Source: Rhizomys pruinosus (lineage: Eukaryota; Chordata; Mammalia; Rodentia; Spalacidae). Taken from it: DNA of 64,000 nucleotides. The notes beneath the pieces were generated by a model that saw only the letters and a program-made list of their open reading frames with translations, had not been told where the DNA came from and did no database searches. Location: contig VZQC01010403.1 of assembly GCA_009823505.1 (NCBI GenBank), positions 520,293 to 584,292 on the forward strand. Reading direction: 5' to 3'. The position numbers and the translations under genes are program-made. Shown here piece by piece: positions 45,641 to 57,760 of this stretch (its first letter is position 1; the number at the start of each line of letters is the position of its first letter).

Positions 45641-45989
45641 AACTGATAGAGGCTTTTAAAAATGCACGAAGTAAATATTTTCCGCAGAAGGGCATATACA
45701 AATTTTGCCTAGAAAATTAGAATGTTGTGCTAGTTTGTTGGAGCCCTATAACCATTCTAGGGCAACAAGGACATATGATTCAAACAGACAAAAATAAATA
45801 AAAAAAAGTATGAGAAGAATCGTGAAAATTTATAAGACAAAGATATTAAAAAATGGCATATCAAACGATTAAGAACGTCATGGTAGTAAGAACCCAGGGA
45901 AGAGGGTTGGTGGAATAAAGAGAAGAAAAATAAATGGGTAAAAAATAAAATAATAATACAGTTATGCCTCAATAAACCAACCCTTGTTT

Positions 45990-46125
45990 GGCAGGTACTA
46001 GCACTTGGAGGCGCGCAGAGGGATGGCACAGAGTTCTCCCTGAAGTATTTTCCTGACTAGCCTAGACATACAGGTAGATTGTCTCAAAAGAACCAATAAG
46101 ACAAAACAAACAAAACAAAGGACAA
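45990..46125 (+). mobile_element. Possible B1 SINE, error-laden
   Basis: 'tactagcacttggaggcgcgcagagggatgg', 'gactagcctagacatac', 'gattgtctcaaaag', followed by an A-rich tail with C interruptions. Confidence 0.5.
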
Positions 46126-46239
46126 AAAAGCACAGTCGCAATGGTTAGTGCAAATATAATGAGGCTGAGTAATTTTTACCTGCGACAAAAATATCCTCCT
46201 AATTATAATGTAAATATTAAAGATGAAAATTGTTCAAGA

Positions 46240-46510
46240 TCTTGTAAATTTATTTTGCTGTCAGATGTATGAATGTACTGTCTGCTATCGCAAGTTTGTG
46301 CACCCATGTTGTGCAATGTCAAGTTCAGGCGAGGCGCACTAAGACAGGTTGTGTAGAAGTATCCCTGGAACTGCGATGCTTTCTCCTGGAATTGGAGTTT
46401 CAGGCTCATTCTCTCTGGAGGAGTCCAATGTGTGGCTGGGGAATCGAAACCTATGGGCGTCCTCTGAATGACGCAGATGCAGTGATTCTTACTCTTCGTT
46501 GCCGTCATCA
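46240..46510 (-). mobile_element. B2 SINE, antisense, long form, error-laden
   Basis: 'atgtatgaatgtactgtctgc', 'gtttgtgcacccatgttgtgcaatg', 'ccctggaactgcgatgctttctcctggaattggagtttcagg', 'gtgtggctggggaatcgaaacc'. Confidence 0.8.
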
Positions 46511-49405
46511 GCTCACCAGATTCACCCAGAATTATACTTTAATGCTTTCTAGTGAACTATATCACATGGTTACCCACCATCTGTCATGATGGGTTCATGG
46601 AGACCCATGTCAAGATGAATGGCTACAGACAATCATTTCCTTGCCACACAACTGAACCATGCACACTAACTGAGAGCAGATAGTCCTGATTCTTGAGAAA
46701 CCACTAAACCTCAGTCTCTCTTTCGCAGAGTTTATACGCGTTATGTTTTTCTCCATTGAATACCTGCGATTTTTGAGCGTATTCTGTCCAACGAACATAA
46801 TTTGGTTGCGAACTATCACGAGCGAGTGGGACCCTTTATTCCACAGGAATGTGGCGCTCGCTTGCAGAATAAAGGAAACAAAATGTCCGTCGAGGAAGTG
46901 CATCCCCCAATCAAATACGAGGTGGTGTAATAATTTCTCCTGTGGACACCAGACCACATTCATCTACATATAGCAACCATAGAAGGGTCGAGCTTAATTG
47001 TCCGAAGTATCATGCCTGCATTAAAACTTCTGGTTCATAAATCAATTTTAAGTGTCTATATGTAAGGTGAGAAAACTTCAGTATGGCCACAATGCCACAG
47101 GATTCCTTTAAAAGTGGGCTAGACAGAGCATTGGAGTTGGAAGTGATGCTGATATGAGAAACATTGACGTGCTGCGCTGCATAGCAGAGACTGTGCGCTT
47201 TGTATAGGGCATTCTAAACATATTGTGGGCTTAAAATAAAGGAGCCACGGCACCAGAACCCCTCTCTTGTTGCGCGACGGGAGAATGGTGAGACTTCGCC
47301 TATCGGTTCTACCAATGAATAGGCTGGGTGTAATTTGCAATGAGATATTTCTGTTATGGCCAAGCCATAGGAAGCACAAAAGCGGGCCAGGAAACGAAGG
47401 TTGTATTCCCATTCATCGGTAATACAGAACAGGACGCATTAAGTTACAAATCTTGATCCACATTCGATGATTACACACTGTGAAATTGTGCGACGCTGTC
47501 TTTAAAAATGCAATAGTGCATTAGTGAGGAGAAGAGAAAGTGAGCTAGCATGTATTTAGTCGTGTTAAAACATAGAATTCATAACAAACTGTGCGTTCTA
47601 TAGAACATGTTTGCACAAATAAAGACAGGGAATGGTTGGGGAACGAAAGCAGAAAGGAAAAATGGTCAAAGGATCTTAAGGTAGTGCAAAAGGCACATTA
47701 ATTCTCTTCTTGGGAAGATAATATATATTGAGTGAGCTTAGAGAGGTCCTCGGCCAGAAGTAGGTACCGCTGCGAAGAGAATGAGTACCCTCACACTAGT
47801 GAGCCCCTGCGCAGATAAACAAGACACTGCCTAGTGCTACTAAGAAATAGGATTACAAGGGTGTGCCTTTGGCATTTTTACATGGATTTTGGGGTTGCCG
47901 AGATGGACTACACAAAAAAGTACTCGAGCAACCAGTAGAAACGAAAGCTTTGGTACATTGGGCAATTAATAATTTAATAAAAAGTAAAATTACAGCGAAG
48001 GAAAAGAAGTAAGAGGCTACTAATTGTGTAATGCAAAAAGGAAGGGATACCTTATAAACATCAGCCTCCCAGATATAGCACAAAAGAAAAAAGAATACTC
48101 ATTATACATATCCTTAAGAGAAATAGCAATTAAAGTATAACAATAAATATGCCAAGCGAATATTATAAAATTTCTGAAATTTAAATTACGATTTTTCATT
48201 CCACCTAATCATATAAGAAACACGTATAAGTAAGAATCGGATAAAGTAGGAGAGTGCACACATCTAATGTGGCCAGAATGCGCGAGCAGCGTCATAGGCA
48301 ATCAATCTCCCTCCTGGTGTTAGATGAGGTCTTCAAAGGCTCACTCTCTCTAGTTTATTGCTAAGATTTATTCGTTTCCTCATGTCATAATAATTTAACA
48401 CACGGTAGTATACGTTGGAAGAGTCTCAGATAGGCAACCAGAATAAAGAAAACCTTGTCTCACTTAGACCACTAAGAACATAAGAAATTAGGATCATTGA
48501 ATATTTCAGCAAGGATTTCTTCGCAAAACTCGCAATCCTTCTGCTAGAAATGAATCGGTCGAGCAAAGCAGATTCTACGGGTATAAGAATATTATGGGTG
48601 GCCAATGCAATCTGACCCAACCACCTATAAGCCAAGACTGCAACTATCGTTGAATTACACTCACTTTTCATCTTTTAAGATAATGGAACATATCATCAGT
48701 ACTGGTATTATATTAATTGTGAAATTTGGAATTTCTGGACTTCTGTCTACATACCAAAATCACTCTCATGAGTAGCTTCGACACAAGGACAAGACATATG
48801 TGGGTTAAAAGAACAGATGCACACATAAACAATAGGGAGTCAAAACTGTATTCCTCAATCCTCCGTTTCAGGGTTTTATACAGAACTTGATATAGGAATG
48901 TTATGTACCTTAAGCCGGGCATGTGTTTGGTTGCCAAGTCCAAACCTTTATTCTATATTAGACACTGGGGATTGCTCAGTAGTTTAGACTCATGTAGATA
49001 TTATTATTCATTATTAGTTATTAAAGTTTATAAGGAGTGCTAAGACGTGATTCATAATTCATATTGTAATGTTTATTCAGCGATAGTCTCGAAGGTGCTA
49101 CTAGAGTGTGAGTATCTTCTTGTCCCAACCTCCTGTAATAGTATCTTTATATATAAAAATCAGTGAAAATTATTCCATCATGATGAGGAACAATTAAGGA
49201 ACAGTTCAACAAGAAAGAATGGATAAACTAGATAATAGCACTACTATTTTGAAAGTAAATGTTGGTTTATCACACACAGGTTAGAGCAAAATCAGAGAGC
49301 ACCCTCATGTGAATTGACCTATTCGACCACTTTGAAGTAACTCCGATATCACTGATCTGCTCGCAAATTAATTCTACAAATAATCTAGAGTCCTACTAGA
49401 ATAGG
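46511..49405. other. Nothing recognised (low-accuracy block)
   Basis: No repeat that I can place with confidence. The 117-codon antisense frame at 46610-46963 and others are not supported, given the likely error rate. Confidence 0.3.
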
Positions 49406-49409
49406 CCAG

Positions 49410-50080
49410 GCCTAGTGGCGCATTTCCCTCTCATATACGTATGTTCTTACTTTGTTGTCTTTATAATTTTTTTCTATTATGACAGTTCGAGTGCCATTTC
49501 TTGGTGGACATTTCTCCGTAACCACACACAGTGTTATATTTCCCACAAATTCCAGATCGAGTTGGACATTTTTCCAGTTCACACCTGTCTCGTGTTCACC
49601 TCCCACCCCCACCCCATCCGCAGAGTACATCTACTTTCCTCTGCCAATAAACTGCAAGACACAAGTATCCTTTCTAACAGCCGAAAAATGATAGTAAGTT
49701 ATTAATTAACATTTTAATCTAAGCTATATAGAAGTTAGAGATGAATCCAATGTTCACAGAATTTAACACACCTAAAGCATACAAAACTTTTTTCATTTTT
49801 TTGCAAAAATTTCTAAAATTTTCATATTTTTCTACGGGCTGTTATGTTCCTAAATAGAATGTCACCCCTGCGAGTCAGCTCGCTAGGACTCTAGCGCAGA
49901 TCGGGGGGTGACACTTGTGTTCGTTGCTCGTATCAGTTCAGATCAAGTTGAATCAAAATCGATGTGTCCGACTACAATCGTGTAGTTTCACATTCACCCC
50001 AATGGGCGGGAATCGTTCCAGTAGACATTGCTGAGGTTCTCGGAGCACTTCCCCCCTGGAACTACGCGGCAGCCTTCTCT
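49410..50080 (-). mobile_element. L1-type long 3' UTR copy, antisense, error-laden
   Basis: Same strand and order as 19420-19700: 'cacccccaccccatcc' (49606-49620), then 'ggggggtgacacttgtgttcg...gatcaagttgaatcaaa...gtgtccgactacaatcgtgtagtttcacattcaccccaatg' (49903-50004). Confidence 0.65.
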
Positions 50081-50084
50081 TCTC

Positions 50085-51700
50085 CAGAGAGATCATATGA
50101 CTCGGTACGGCGCTTTTGTAGGGCTTAGACAGAGAGGCGCGATGGCTAGAGTGCTTGGAGGGGAGAAGTAAAGGAGTCGGAGTCTTAGGGGTTCTCTTAT
50201 AGGCGATGCATCAGTAGCAAGAATTCTGGGATGCTCTTACAGAGAACCAACATAGTTCCTTTAATTCTCTTGCTCAGTCTCTCAACAGATTACACATTGA
50301 ACATTACATTTAAATTCTCATGGGAGATATTTTTAAGAGTACTCCTATACAGTTCTAGGTAAAGTTGAGATCGATAGTAGCAATCCACAAGGTACAAACT
50401 CTGGACATACACATAGACACAGAAACACTGTACACTTATCAATTAGTACATAGTTATGGCCTTCGGCGTAGGCTTCCATCCATGTTTACACTACAATATA
50501 AAGTACTCCTAATGAGGTCATATGCTGTTATGCTTAGTACCATCGGGCCATAGGTAACGGCATTGTTTGGGGAGGTGTAATTCCAGGACCTAAGCAAAGA
50601 ATGTACTGGCCTCTAACAATTTCCCAGAGTTCGAAGTTCCAACAAGACACTGGGTGCAATACAGGGAGTAGAGACCGCCGGGGTCTTCAGTACGCGAGCA
50701 AAATATAAAGATTTATAAGTTATTCACCACATTCGTATAATGGACATGACTGCACTATGAAAGAGAAAATTTCCAGCCTTCAGAAGCAGCAACTAGAAGG
50801 AATATACATAAATTCACTTTTTGGAAAAGTTACCTGAATAGAACGCATCTTTTAGTGATAAATATAAGAACAAAAGTGATTAGCCATATCATAGTGGGTG
50901 AACACCTGATTATCTATGGGCAGGAGATGTGGCATGTTGGAACATTAGACGCGTGTTCGTTTCCTGTAGTATAGACTCATTCTTGTCAGACATAGATCTA
51001 TACGCCAGAGTTACAATCCACAGACGTTAGAGCAAGTGTCACACACATTAAGCGGGCCATGATAACAACAAAAATTTTTACAAGGAATATTGCCAACTAT
51101 AGCAAACTAGGGAAAGAGAATGGAAATGAAAACTGTCGTATCTCTGAAACTGATGGTCCCACACCAACAACCTGAGACAGATGCTGGCGACCGAGAGCAG
51201 CGTGGTTGTGATGAGCTTTACCAGCAACTTTGCTTTGCCTCTATTGGTCGCTAGAGGAATCAGTTTTGGACAGTATTCACGTCACCATTGGAACATAAGA
51301 GGTAACGAGATAGAATCATTTATTGTGTACATGTCCTAGTATTTTCAGGAGGATGCCAGTAACCTCTCATTCTGATTGACTAGCCATCGGACCTTTCCAA
51401 CATATGTCATATACACCCTACTATTTTGCACAGCATGATTGTGGTGTCTAACAGAACACTCATAAGAAATCATATCAAAACAGAAAATACAAACAATAAA
51501 CAATATCTATAGTACCCTACTGACCACACATTTGTGGAGTGGGTACGTATGTTATCCAGCTCTAAGTAAGACCGTCGATGATTAATTGAGAGTATGGCTT
51601 CGGGACCTCCATTCTTGCTCTTCTCCTTGACCTATTTTTTATATGTAGCATAAGTTTTGCATCACACAACTACGTGCTTGGATGGGCATGTGCTATTACT
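50085..51700. other. Nothing recognised (low-accuracy block)
   Basis: Possible SINE head at about 50125-50260, not secure. Otherwise unassigned. Confidence 0.3.
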
Positions 51701-51729
51701 GCTAGGTGTGGATCTAGCTCAGTTGAGGG

Positions 51730-52600
51730 GTATTTTCTCTTTCTCTTCGTATTTGTGTGTGGGGGTTTGTTACTCTTCTGAGCCTATATTAGGCTGTTCG
51801 GTTTTTCGATGATATGTTGAAGAGCGTGTTGAAGTTTTCATGAGGTCCCAGCTTGTCAATTCTCGACCTCCAATTCCTTTGTGCAGCGCGGCTGCTGTCT
51901 GATTTAGGAAGTCTTTTCCTATGCGCCTATGTCTTGTAGTCTACAAAGTTTTTCTTCTTTGCCTCAGAGTTTTTTGTTTCATGTTGAGGTCTTTTGATCC
52001 ATCTGGAATTGACTTTGTACAGGGCAAGAGGTAGGGGTTTAAATTTATTCTTGTACAAGTGGTGATCCAGTTTTACCAACAACACTTGCTCTAGATGCTG
52101 TCTTTTCTCCATTGTGTCTTGCTTGGGCCCCCTTGTCAATATGAGATGGCTGAATTGTATGGGCTAAGGTTTGGATCTTCAGTTTGTTCTGTTGGTCAAC
52201 TGGTCTATTTTCTGTTTTTGTGCCAGTGACTGTAAGCTGTTGTATAATATGAGCCCTGGGAGCGTATACGTAGGTTTGAAACGTCTGGTTATATGGATGA
52301 TCGCCTGTATGGCTTCTTTTCGTTCAGGGCTTGTGTTGGATATTTTGGGGGTCTTGTCTCTTTCCAGGTGAATGGAAGATTGAGAAGTCCTGTTGTTCGC
52401 AAGCCTGTGAAGAAGAGCTCGGTAGGGATTTAATTGCGATTTGCTTAAATCGATACAGAGCTTTTGGGTAGAGTGGACATTGTTACTATATTAAATTTTC
52501 CAGGGTCGCATGAGCATGGGAGTTTTTCCGATCTTCTGATGTCTTCTTGCAAGAGCTCGCTTCTTTGGGGTGTTAAAAAACATTTTTGTTGGTAGAGATA
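51730..52600 (-). mobile_element. L1 ORF2 region, antisense, error-laden
   Basis: 51868-51945 matches the clean antisense L1 at 30000-30078 ('ctgctgtctgatttaggaagtcttttcctatg' is exact). It continues through 'ccatctggaattgactttgtacagggcaagaggtagggg', 'ggcccccttgtcaatatgagatggctg' and 'tcttcagtttgttctgttggtcaactggtctatttt', all antisense L1 ORF2. After about 52230 it becomes ragged, with 'gagcatgggag' and 'cttctgatgtcttctt' still readable. Confidence 0.75.
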
Positions 52601-52606
52601 TTCTGT

Positions 52607-52833
52607 GTCCCAGATTGGTTTTGCATGAAGGATGCTTGTACTCATGGATTATCACTTATAGCTAAAAAAGGAAAAAAAAAAAAACCAGAGAAAGATGCAA
52701 GACAGTTATGGCAGAATACATGATCTGGGATGGGGTGGGGGTGGGGGGGAAGGGAAAGGGGAAAATGCCTGATCTGAATTGGAAAATGATGTACGAAATG
52801 CACAAAGCATCAATAAAAAAAAAATTAAAAAAA
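52607..52833 (+). mobile_element. L1 3' end, sense, clean
   Basis: Reverse complement of 19351-19567 with few changes: 'ggttttgcatgaaggatgcttgtactcatgg', 'gatgcaagacagttatggcagaat', G-rich tract 52731-52750, 'aatgcacaaagcatcaataaaaaaaaaatt'. It marks the return to clean sequence. It has the same strand as the broken L1 at 37285. Confidence 0.8.
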
Positions 52834-53008
52834 AAAGAAAACAAGAGGGAAAAGTATCTGAACAGAAAAGATAGATTTGCAGCCAAATCATTAAGAGTAA
52901 ATGGCAAAGGAGTCACCTGAGGGCTCCGTGTAAACCTGTAAACTTAGTGCATATTCCCAGTCTTCTGTTAACTGGATTTAAATAAAATAATAAACAGATG
53001 TTGGAAAA

Positions 53009-53092
53009 AAAATAAATTAATAATTAATAATAATAAATAATAATATTTAATAATAATTAATAATAATAAATTAATAATTAAATTAAAAACAA
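53009..53092. repeat. (TAA)n-rich repeat
   Basis: Imperfect AAT/TAA units over about 80 bases. Confidence 0.9.
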
Positions 53093-53270
53093 TTGATTTT
53101 GACTGAAAAATACACAGCCAAGTAAAGACAACAGATTGAAACATTGCTATATGTTTTATTTGACTGTCTTTCTTGTCAGCCTGGTCAACAAAGTTTGGTA
53201 TGAGACAGAAGTCAGGAACCACATATAACTGATGAGTAATAAAAAAGTATTAATTCAAAGTAGGGTTAAA

Positions 53271-53425
53271 TGTTGGGCATGATGGCACATAATTTTAAAC
53301 CTTGAACTCATGAGGCAGAAGCAGGAAAATCTCTGTGAAATCAAGACTATTCTGTTATGGTCTACATAGCAAGTTTCAGGTTGTAGTGAGACTTTGTCTC
53401 TTAAAAAGAAAGAAACGAATAAACA
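53271..53425 (+). mobile_element. Diverged B1 SINE
   Basis: 'gttgggcatgatggcacataattttaaacc', 'ctcatgaggcagaagcaggaaaatctctgtga', 'gagactttgtctctt'. Confidence 0.75.
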
Positions 53426-53584
53426 ACAAAAAAAAGATTGAACCCCAAATGAGATTGTTCCAGACTGTTGTGTTGGATCCCTGGTTCTAAGAAGTTTATG
53501 AAAGTAAATTTTAAAGTTAAATCAGTATTATGTGACATATAAGTATAACAATAGTGTCATCTGCTGCATTATTATTCCATCCAA

Positions 53585-53755
53585 CTTGCATGCAGATCTG
53601 AGTTCAACCCCCAAAATCCATGTAAAAATGCCAAAGGCACACCCTTGTAATCCTATTTCTTAGTAGCACTAGGCAGGAGGATCCCAGGGGCTCACTGTTT
53701 AGCCATCCTAGACTACCTGGCCAGCTCCAAGTCAAAAAACAAGATGGATGGCTAT
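53585..53755 (+). mobile_element. Old B4-type SINE
   Basis: 'cagatctgagttcaacccccaaaatcc' (B-box region), then B1-like 'ccttgtaatcctatttcttag', 'aggcaggaggatcccagggg', 'cctggccagctcc'. Confidence 0.55.
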
Positions 53756-53756
53756 C

Positions 53757-54150
53757 CTAGTCTACTTTTCTGTTGCTATGACTAAATGCAACTTGTCTAA
53801 GAAACAGTTTATTTCATTTTACAGATCGCAGTCTTTCATTGAGGGAAGCCACCACAGGAACTCAAGGCAGATGCTTAAAGCATAAACCATGAAGGAACAC
53901 TTCTTCCTGGTTTGCTTCCCTTGGCTTGCTCAGATATCTTTGCAATACAGCCCAGGCCTATCTGCCTAGGGATCACACTGCCCACAGTGGGCTGTGCCCT
54001 CCTATATCAATTAACAATCAGGAATATGCCACACAGACATACTCACAGGCCAATCATATGGAGGCATTGTCCAACTGAAGTTCCCTCTTCTGAGGTGTCT
54101 CAGATTGGCAACTGTGCTATGATATGGCTGTTGAAGAAAAACACCTGAGA
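53757..54150 (+). repeat. URR1-like rodent repeat (tentative)
   Basis: Head 'cctagtctacttttctgttgctatgactaaatgcaactt', middle 'ggtttgcttcccttggcttgctcag', 'cccacagtgggctgtgccctcc'. Colinear with 22301-22697. Confidence 0.55.
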
Positions 54151-54189
54151 TGGTGCCTGCTATGTGTACTGCAGGCCCACACTGAATAA

Positions 54190-54490
54190 GGTCCTTTCCA
54201 CATTGCTGGGACAGAATACCCAAGAAGAACAACCTTAAGGAAAGACTGGGTTGTTTTGGCTCATACTTTAAGGGTCTAACCCATCATGGTGGTGAAGTCA
54301 CAGCAGTGGGATTCTGAGGCAACTGGTCGCATTATATCCACAATCAAGATGCAGAGAGTAATGAGGCCTGGTGTACAGCTGGCTTTCATCTTTTTATTTG
54401 GTCCAGGACCTCGCCTAGGAATGGCATCACCCAGTGAGGGTAGATCTTCCCACCTCAATTAATCTAATCTTCATAATCCCTCACAGACAT
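54190..54490 (+). repeat. URR1-like rodent repeat, second adjacent copy (tentative)
   Basis: Head 'ttccacattgctgggacagaatacccaagaag', 'gggttgttttggctcatac', 'gtggtgaagtcacagcagtg'. A diverged relative directly after the previous copy. Confidence 0.45.
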
Positions 54491-54554
54491 ATCAGAGATT
54501 TGTCTCCATGGTGACTCTGGATCTGGTTAAGTCATCAGTTAGTATCAACCATCT

Positions 54555-54562
54555 CACACACA

Positions 54563-54604
<42 letters not shown>
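54555..54604. repeat. (CA)n microsatellite
   Basis: About 24 units with one interruption. Confidence 0.95.
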
Positions 54605-54605
<1 letters not shown>

Positions 54606-54811
54606 ACATGCATGCATCCACCCGCATACCCACATACGTATACAAAGACACGCACACATAAAAGTCCTTTATTTAGACCAGTTTCTTCTTATTTCTTCCT
54701 ATCTTTCAGGATGAAACATTTTTCTTCTTCTCTTCCCAGTCAAATCTTCCCATCAAAGAACTCCTACATACTTCCTCTGACAGTAATTCTTCATTTTACA
54801 AATATTGACAG

Positions 54812-54982
54812 AGGCAGAGCATGGTGGCGCACACCCCTAATCCCAGTACTTGGGAGGCAGAGGCAGAGGCAGGTAGATCTCTGTGAGTTCAAGGCCAGCC
54901 TGGTCTACATAGTGAGTTCCAGGACAGCTGGGGCTAAAGGCAAACTCTGTCTCAAAAAAAATAAAAAAAAAAAAAAAAAAAA
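54812..54982 (+). mobile_element. B1 SINE
   Basis: 'gcagagcatggtggcgcacacccctaatcccagtacttgg', 'gttcaaggccagcctggtctac', 'aaactctgtctc', long A tail. An imperfect TSD, atattgacag / atattgatag, flanks it (54802-54811 and 54989-54998). Confidence 0.9.
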
Positions 54983-54999
54983 TTATATATATTGATAGA

Positions 55000-55394
55000 A
55001 TATCTACGACATGGATCTTATACAATTGGAAGTGATAACAAGAAAAACAGTCCTTACCCCCAGGAAAATTAACTTGCAGGAATGACTATGATGCAAAGAA
55101 CCACAGTGTGGGATGCAGGTGAAGCAAGTGCTTCTTTACAGGCACGCAGGGCAGCTGAGGTGTGCTGCATAGGAGCACTGGGACAACGCACTTACTATGC
55201 CGCTGTTGTGAGAAGAAAAGGGCAGAGGTATGTATAACAGCTTGGAGGCAGCTTCTTTGATGTTGTTAATTTTATTAATTAAAATTGTATGAATATGTGC
55301 ATGTTTATAGGTGTGCAAGTGCATGTGCACATAGTATACGTACATGGGGAGTGCAGAGGTCCACCTTTGATGCCTCAAGTGCCAAACACTGTTT
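55000..55394. other. No recognised feature
   Basis: Apparently unique sequence. Confidence 0.4.
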
Positions 55395-55627
55395 CTTTTT
55401 AATGATTTCTTATCTTGATTATTAGTTACATGTCTCTGTGTGGGCCTGTCTGTGGGTATGTGACCTGTATGTGCTGGGGCCCATGGAGGTCAGAAGAGGG
55501 TGTTGTGAGCTCTGGAGCTGGAGTTATAGGTGATTGGGAGCCACCTGACCTGAGTTATGTGAACTGAGATCAGGCCCTTTGCAAGAGCAGAAAGTGCTGC
55601 TCTTAACTCCTGACCTACCACCCCAGG
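55395..55627 (-). mobile_element. Diverged B2 SINE, antisense
   Basis: 'catggaggtcagaagagggtgttgtgagctctggagctggagttatagg', 'tttgcaagagcagaaagtgctgctcttaactcc', 'ctaccaccccagg'. Confidence 0.8.
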
Positions 55628-55634
55628 CCACACG

Positions 55635-55855
55635 TTGCTTTCTGAGACAGGTTCTCTACAGGGACCTGAGGTTTGTTGATTAGGCAAGGCTGACTGATCA
55701 GCAAGACCCAGGGACCTGTCTGTTTCTGCCTTCCCAGCTCTGTTTACCAGCATGCACCACCACACACAACATTTTCAAGCAGTTTCTGGGGATTGAACTC
55801 AGATTCTTATGGTTGGTGGAGAAGCTCTTTTCCTACTGAGCATCTTCAGGCCCTA
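55635..55855 (-). mobile_element. B4-type SINE, antisense
   Basis: Antisense B1-like half ('ttctgagacaggttctc', 'ctgccttcccagctctgtttaccagcatgcacc') then antisense head ('ggggattgaactcagattctt', 'ctactgagcatcttcaggcc'). Confidence 0.7.
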
Positions 55856-57436
55856 CACTGATTGTCTTAATGTAGGGGTTTGTTTGTTTCTTTGTGATTA
55901 AAACAATGATTTCTCAACTTACTTGCTCATTAATCTCCAGGGTTGGTAAAATTTTCTTAATGAACTCTTTCCATGTATCAAATCCACTTTAAAAAGGAGG
56001 AAGCACACATCAACTTTGTTGCATCTTATTTACTTTGATATTCCTAACATATATCACATGCTCAATATATAATGCATCCTCTGTGAATGTTTATAGAAAA
56101 TGGATGGATGCATGATAGATGGATGGATGCATGATGGATGGAGACTTCAATCATGTTCTTTTCACTACACATATTTTTCTTTGAGCCTTAAATATTTCTT
56201 TCCTCTACGTAAGGTTCTATTTATGTTTAATGGACCAAAAAATGATTTCAACAAAAACTTTATCTGAAATGATATATTAAATTTATTGCTAGCCTCCCAA
56301 GAATGAAGCCAGAGACCTCAAACTGCTGTTTATTCAGGGATGATATCTAGTTAATAAGGCCTCATTCTCTCTTCTTCAATAGCTGCTTCCATCTGAGAGA
56401 GCCTCTTTCACTTTTTGATTGATATATAGAAGAAATATAATTTAAATTTCCTTCTACAGATAAAAATAAAGAGTGGGCCACAGAATGCAGTTAGGTGAGG
56501 TTCCCAGATCTGCTTGTAGCCCTTACCAGTTTTGATTTGTGTATCTGGGGTGGTTGCTAGAGAGTAAAGGGCAGAGGTCATAGAACTGTTCTGAGATGCT
56601 GTCTACTCTAGTGGGCAAGCAGTTGTTTGACTGTTCTTATTTTCAAGGTCAGGTGATGACTGGTTTCCATTTTTCTTCATAGCTTACATTGTTCTTAGGT
56701 ATTCTGCTTCACATGGTAGTTGTCTAAAAACAAAACTGTTGAGCAGACCTATCCAAAGTGAACTGGAGAATTGGAGTAGCCAATCTTCATAAACCAGGCT
56801 CAAATCTTCATTTTTTATTATAAAATATTGAGATTGTGAACATAATTGTGTTACTTTAGAAAGCATCTGCATAAATTCATATTTTCATCTATTTTGGTTT
56901 GACATTTCTCATCATTTTGAAATCATGTCTCTTTTTCATAAGCATGTAAGAAAATAACATAATCAGAAACAATATCAGAATATAACAAGAATAGGTACCT
57001 GGTGAAGGGCAGATAATATTTCTGAGAGTTTTAAGGTGATAGATCACTGTGTGAATGAGAGATTTGGAAGGAAGTTCCTGAAGATTCACCCTAAAGGGAC
57101 TGAAAGAACAGTTGTAAAGGTGAAAATGCAGAGACCAGAGAAACAGGATAAAGGATGGAAATTATCCAAGTGAAATCAACACTAAATAAAAAGAAAAGGA
57201 ATTCAGGCTTTAATTCTTTCTTCAGGGAGACTTTGATATGTGCTGTCAAAGTTAAGTTTTTCTGTTATTAGTCATTAAAAGTGCAGGTCTTTTCCTTGCT
57301 GATGGATAGGTTCATATTTGGCCCTAATATCAAAAGGTCACCCACTTGGCATTTGCACAGGCCAAAGCAAAAGATAAATGGTTTCAACTGGTTTAACACA
57401 CTTCTAAGTTCCTGACAATCCATTTAGCCAATGCTG
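55856..57436. other. No recognised feature apart from a short (GGAT) repeat
   Basis: 56101-56140 holds imperfect GGAT units. The remainder looks unique and AT-rich. Confidence 0.45.
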
Positions 57437-57760
57437 CTGTGTTAGTCAGATGTTGCTTTCCTGTGATAAATATCTGAGAGAAATTATTTAGTGGAAAGCT
57501 TCATTTTGGCTCACAGTTCAGAGATATTTCAGTCCATGGCTGGCTGACTCCATTGCTCTAGGACTATGGCAAGGTGAACACACCATGGTGGAGTGCATGG
57601 TGGAGGAAACTTGCTCACCTTGTGGCAGCCAGGAAACAGAGACAATAGTGGGAGAACCAGGAAAAAGATAGACCTTTCTAAGGACACACCCACTTCCTTC
57701 AAGTAGGCTTCAATCCCATGGTTCCATAACTTCATATCAGTCTATTCAAATTTTGAATCT
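57437..57760 (+). repeat. URR1-like rodent repeat (tentative)
   Basis: Head 'gtgttagtcagatgttgctttcctgtgataaatatctgag', 'ttcattttggctcacagttcag', 'ggacacacccacttcc', colinear with the other copies. Confidence 0.55.

Larger units (their letters stand above)
40914..52606. other. Low-accuracy block, probably uncorrected long-read gap fill
   Basis: It starts at a single n. B2, B1 and L1 copies inside are recognisable but carry frequent one-base insertions and deletions, unlike copies outside. Example: 51868-51945 against the clean L1 at 30000-30078 has extra bases scattered through otherwise identical runs. CpG is frequent, no dinucleotide repeat over about ten units occurs in 11.7 kb, and long homopolymers are rare. 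The repeats belong to the same genome, so contamination is unlikely. Confidence 0.8.

Noticed and set aside
46610..46963. 117-codon antisense frame in the noisy block
   Set aside because: The block appears to contain many false indels, so open frames there carry no weight.
40915..52606. Foreign (bacterial or viral) insert or contamination
   Set aside because: The block contains B2, B1 and L1 copies of the same types as the rest of the window, including the 17-bp B2 duplication, so it derives from the same or a closely related genome.
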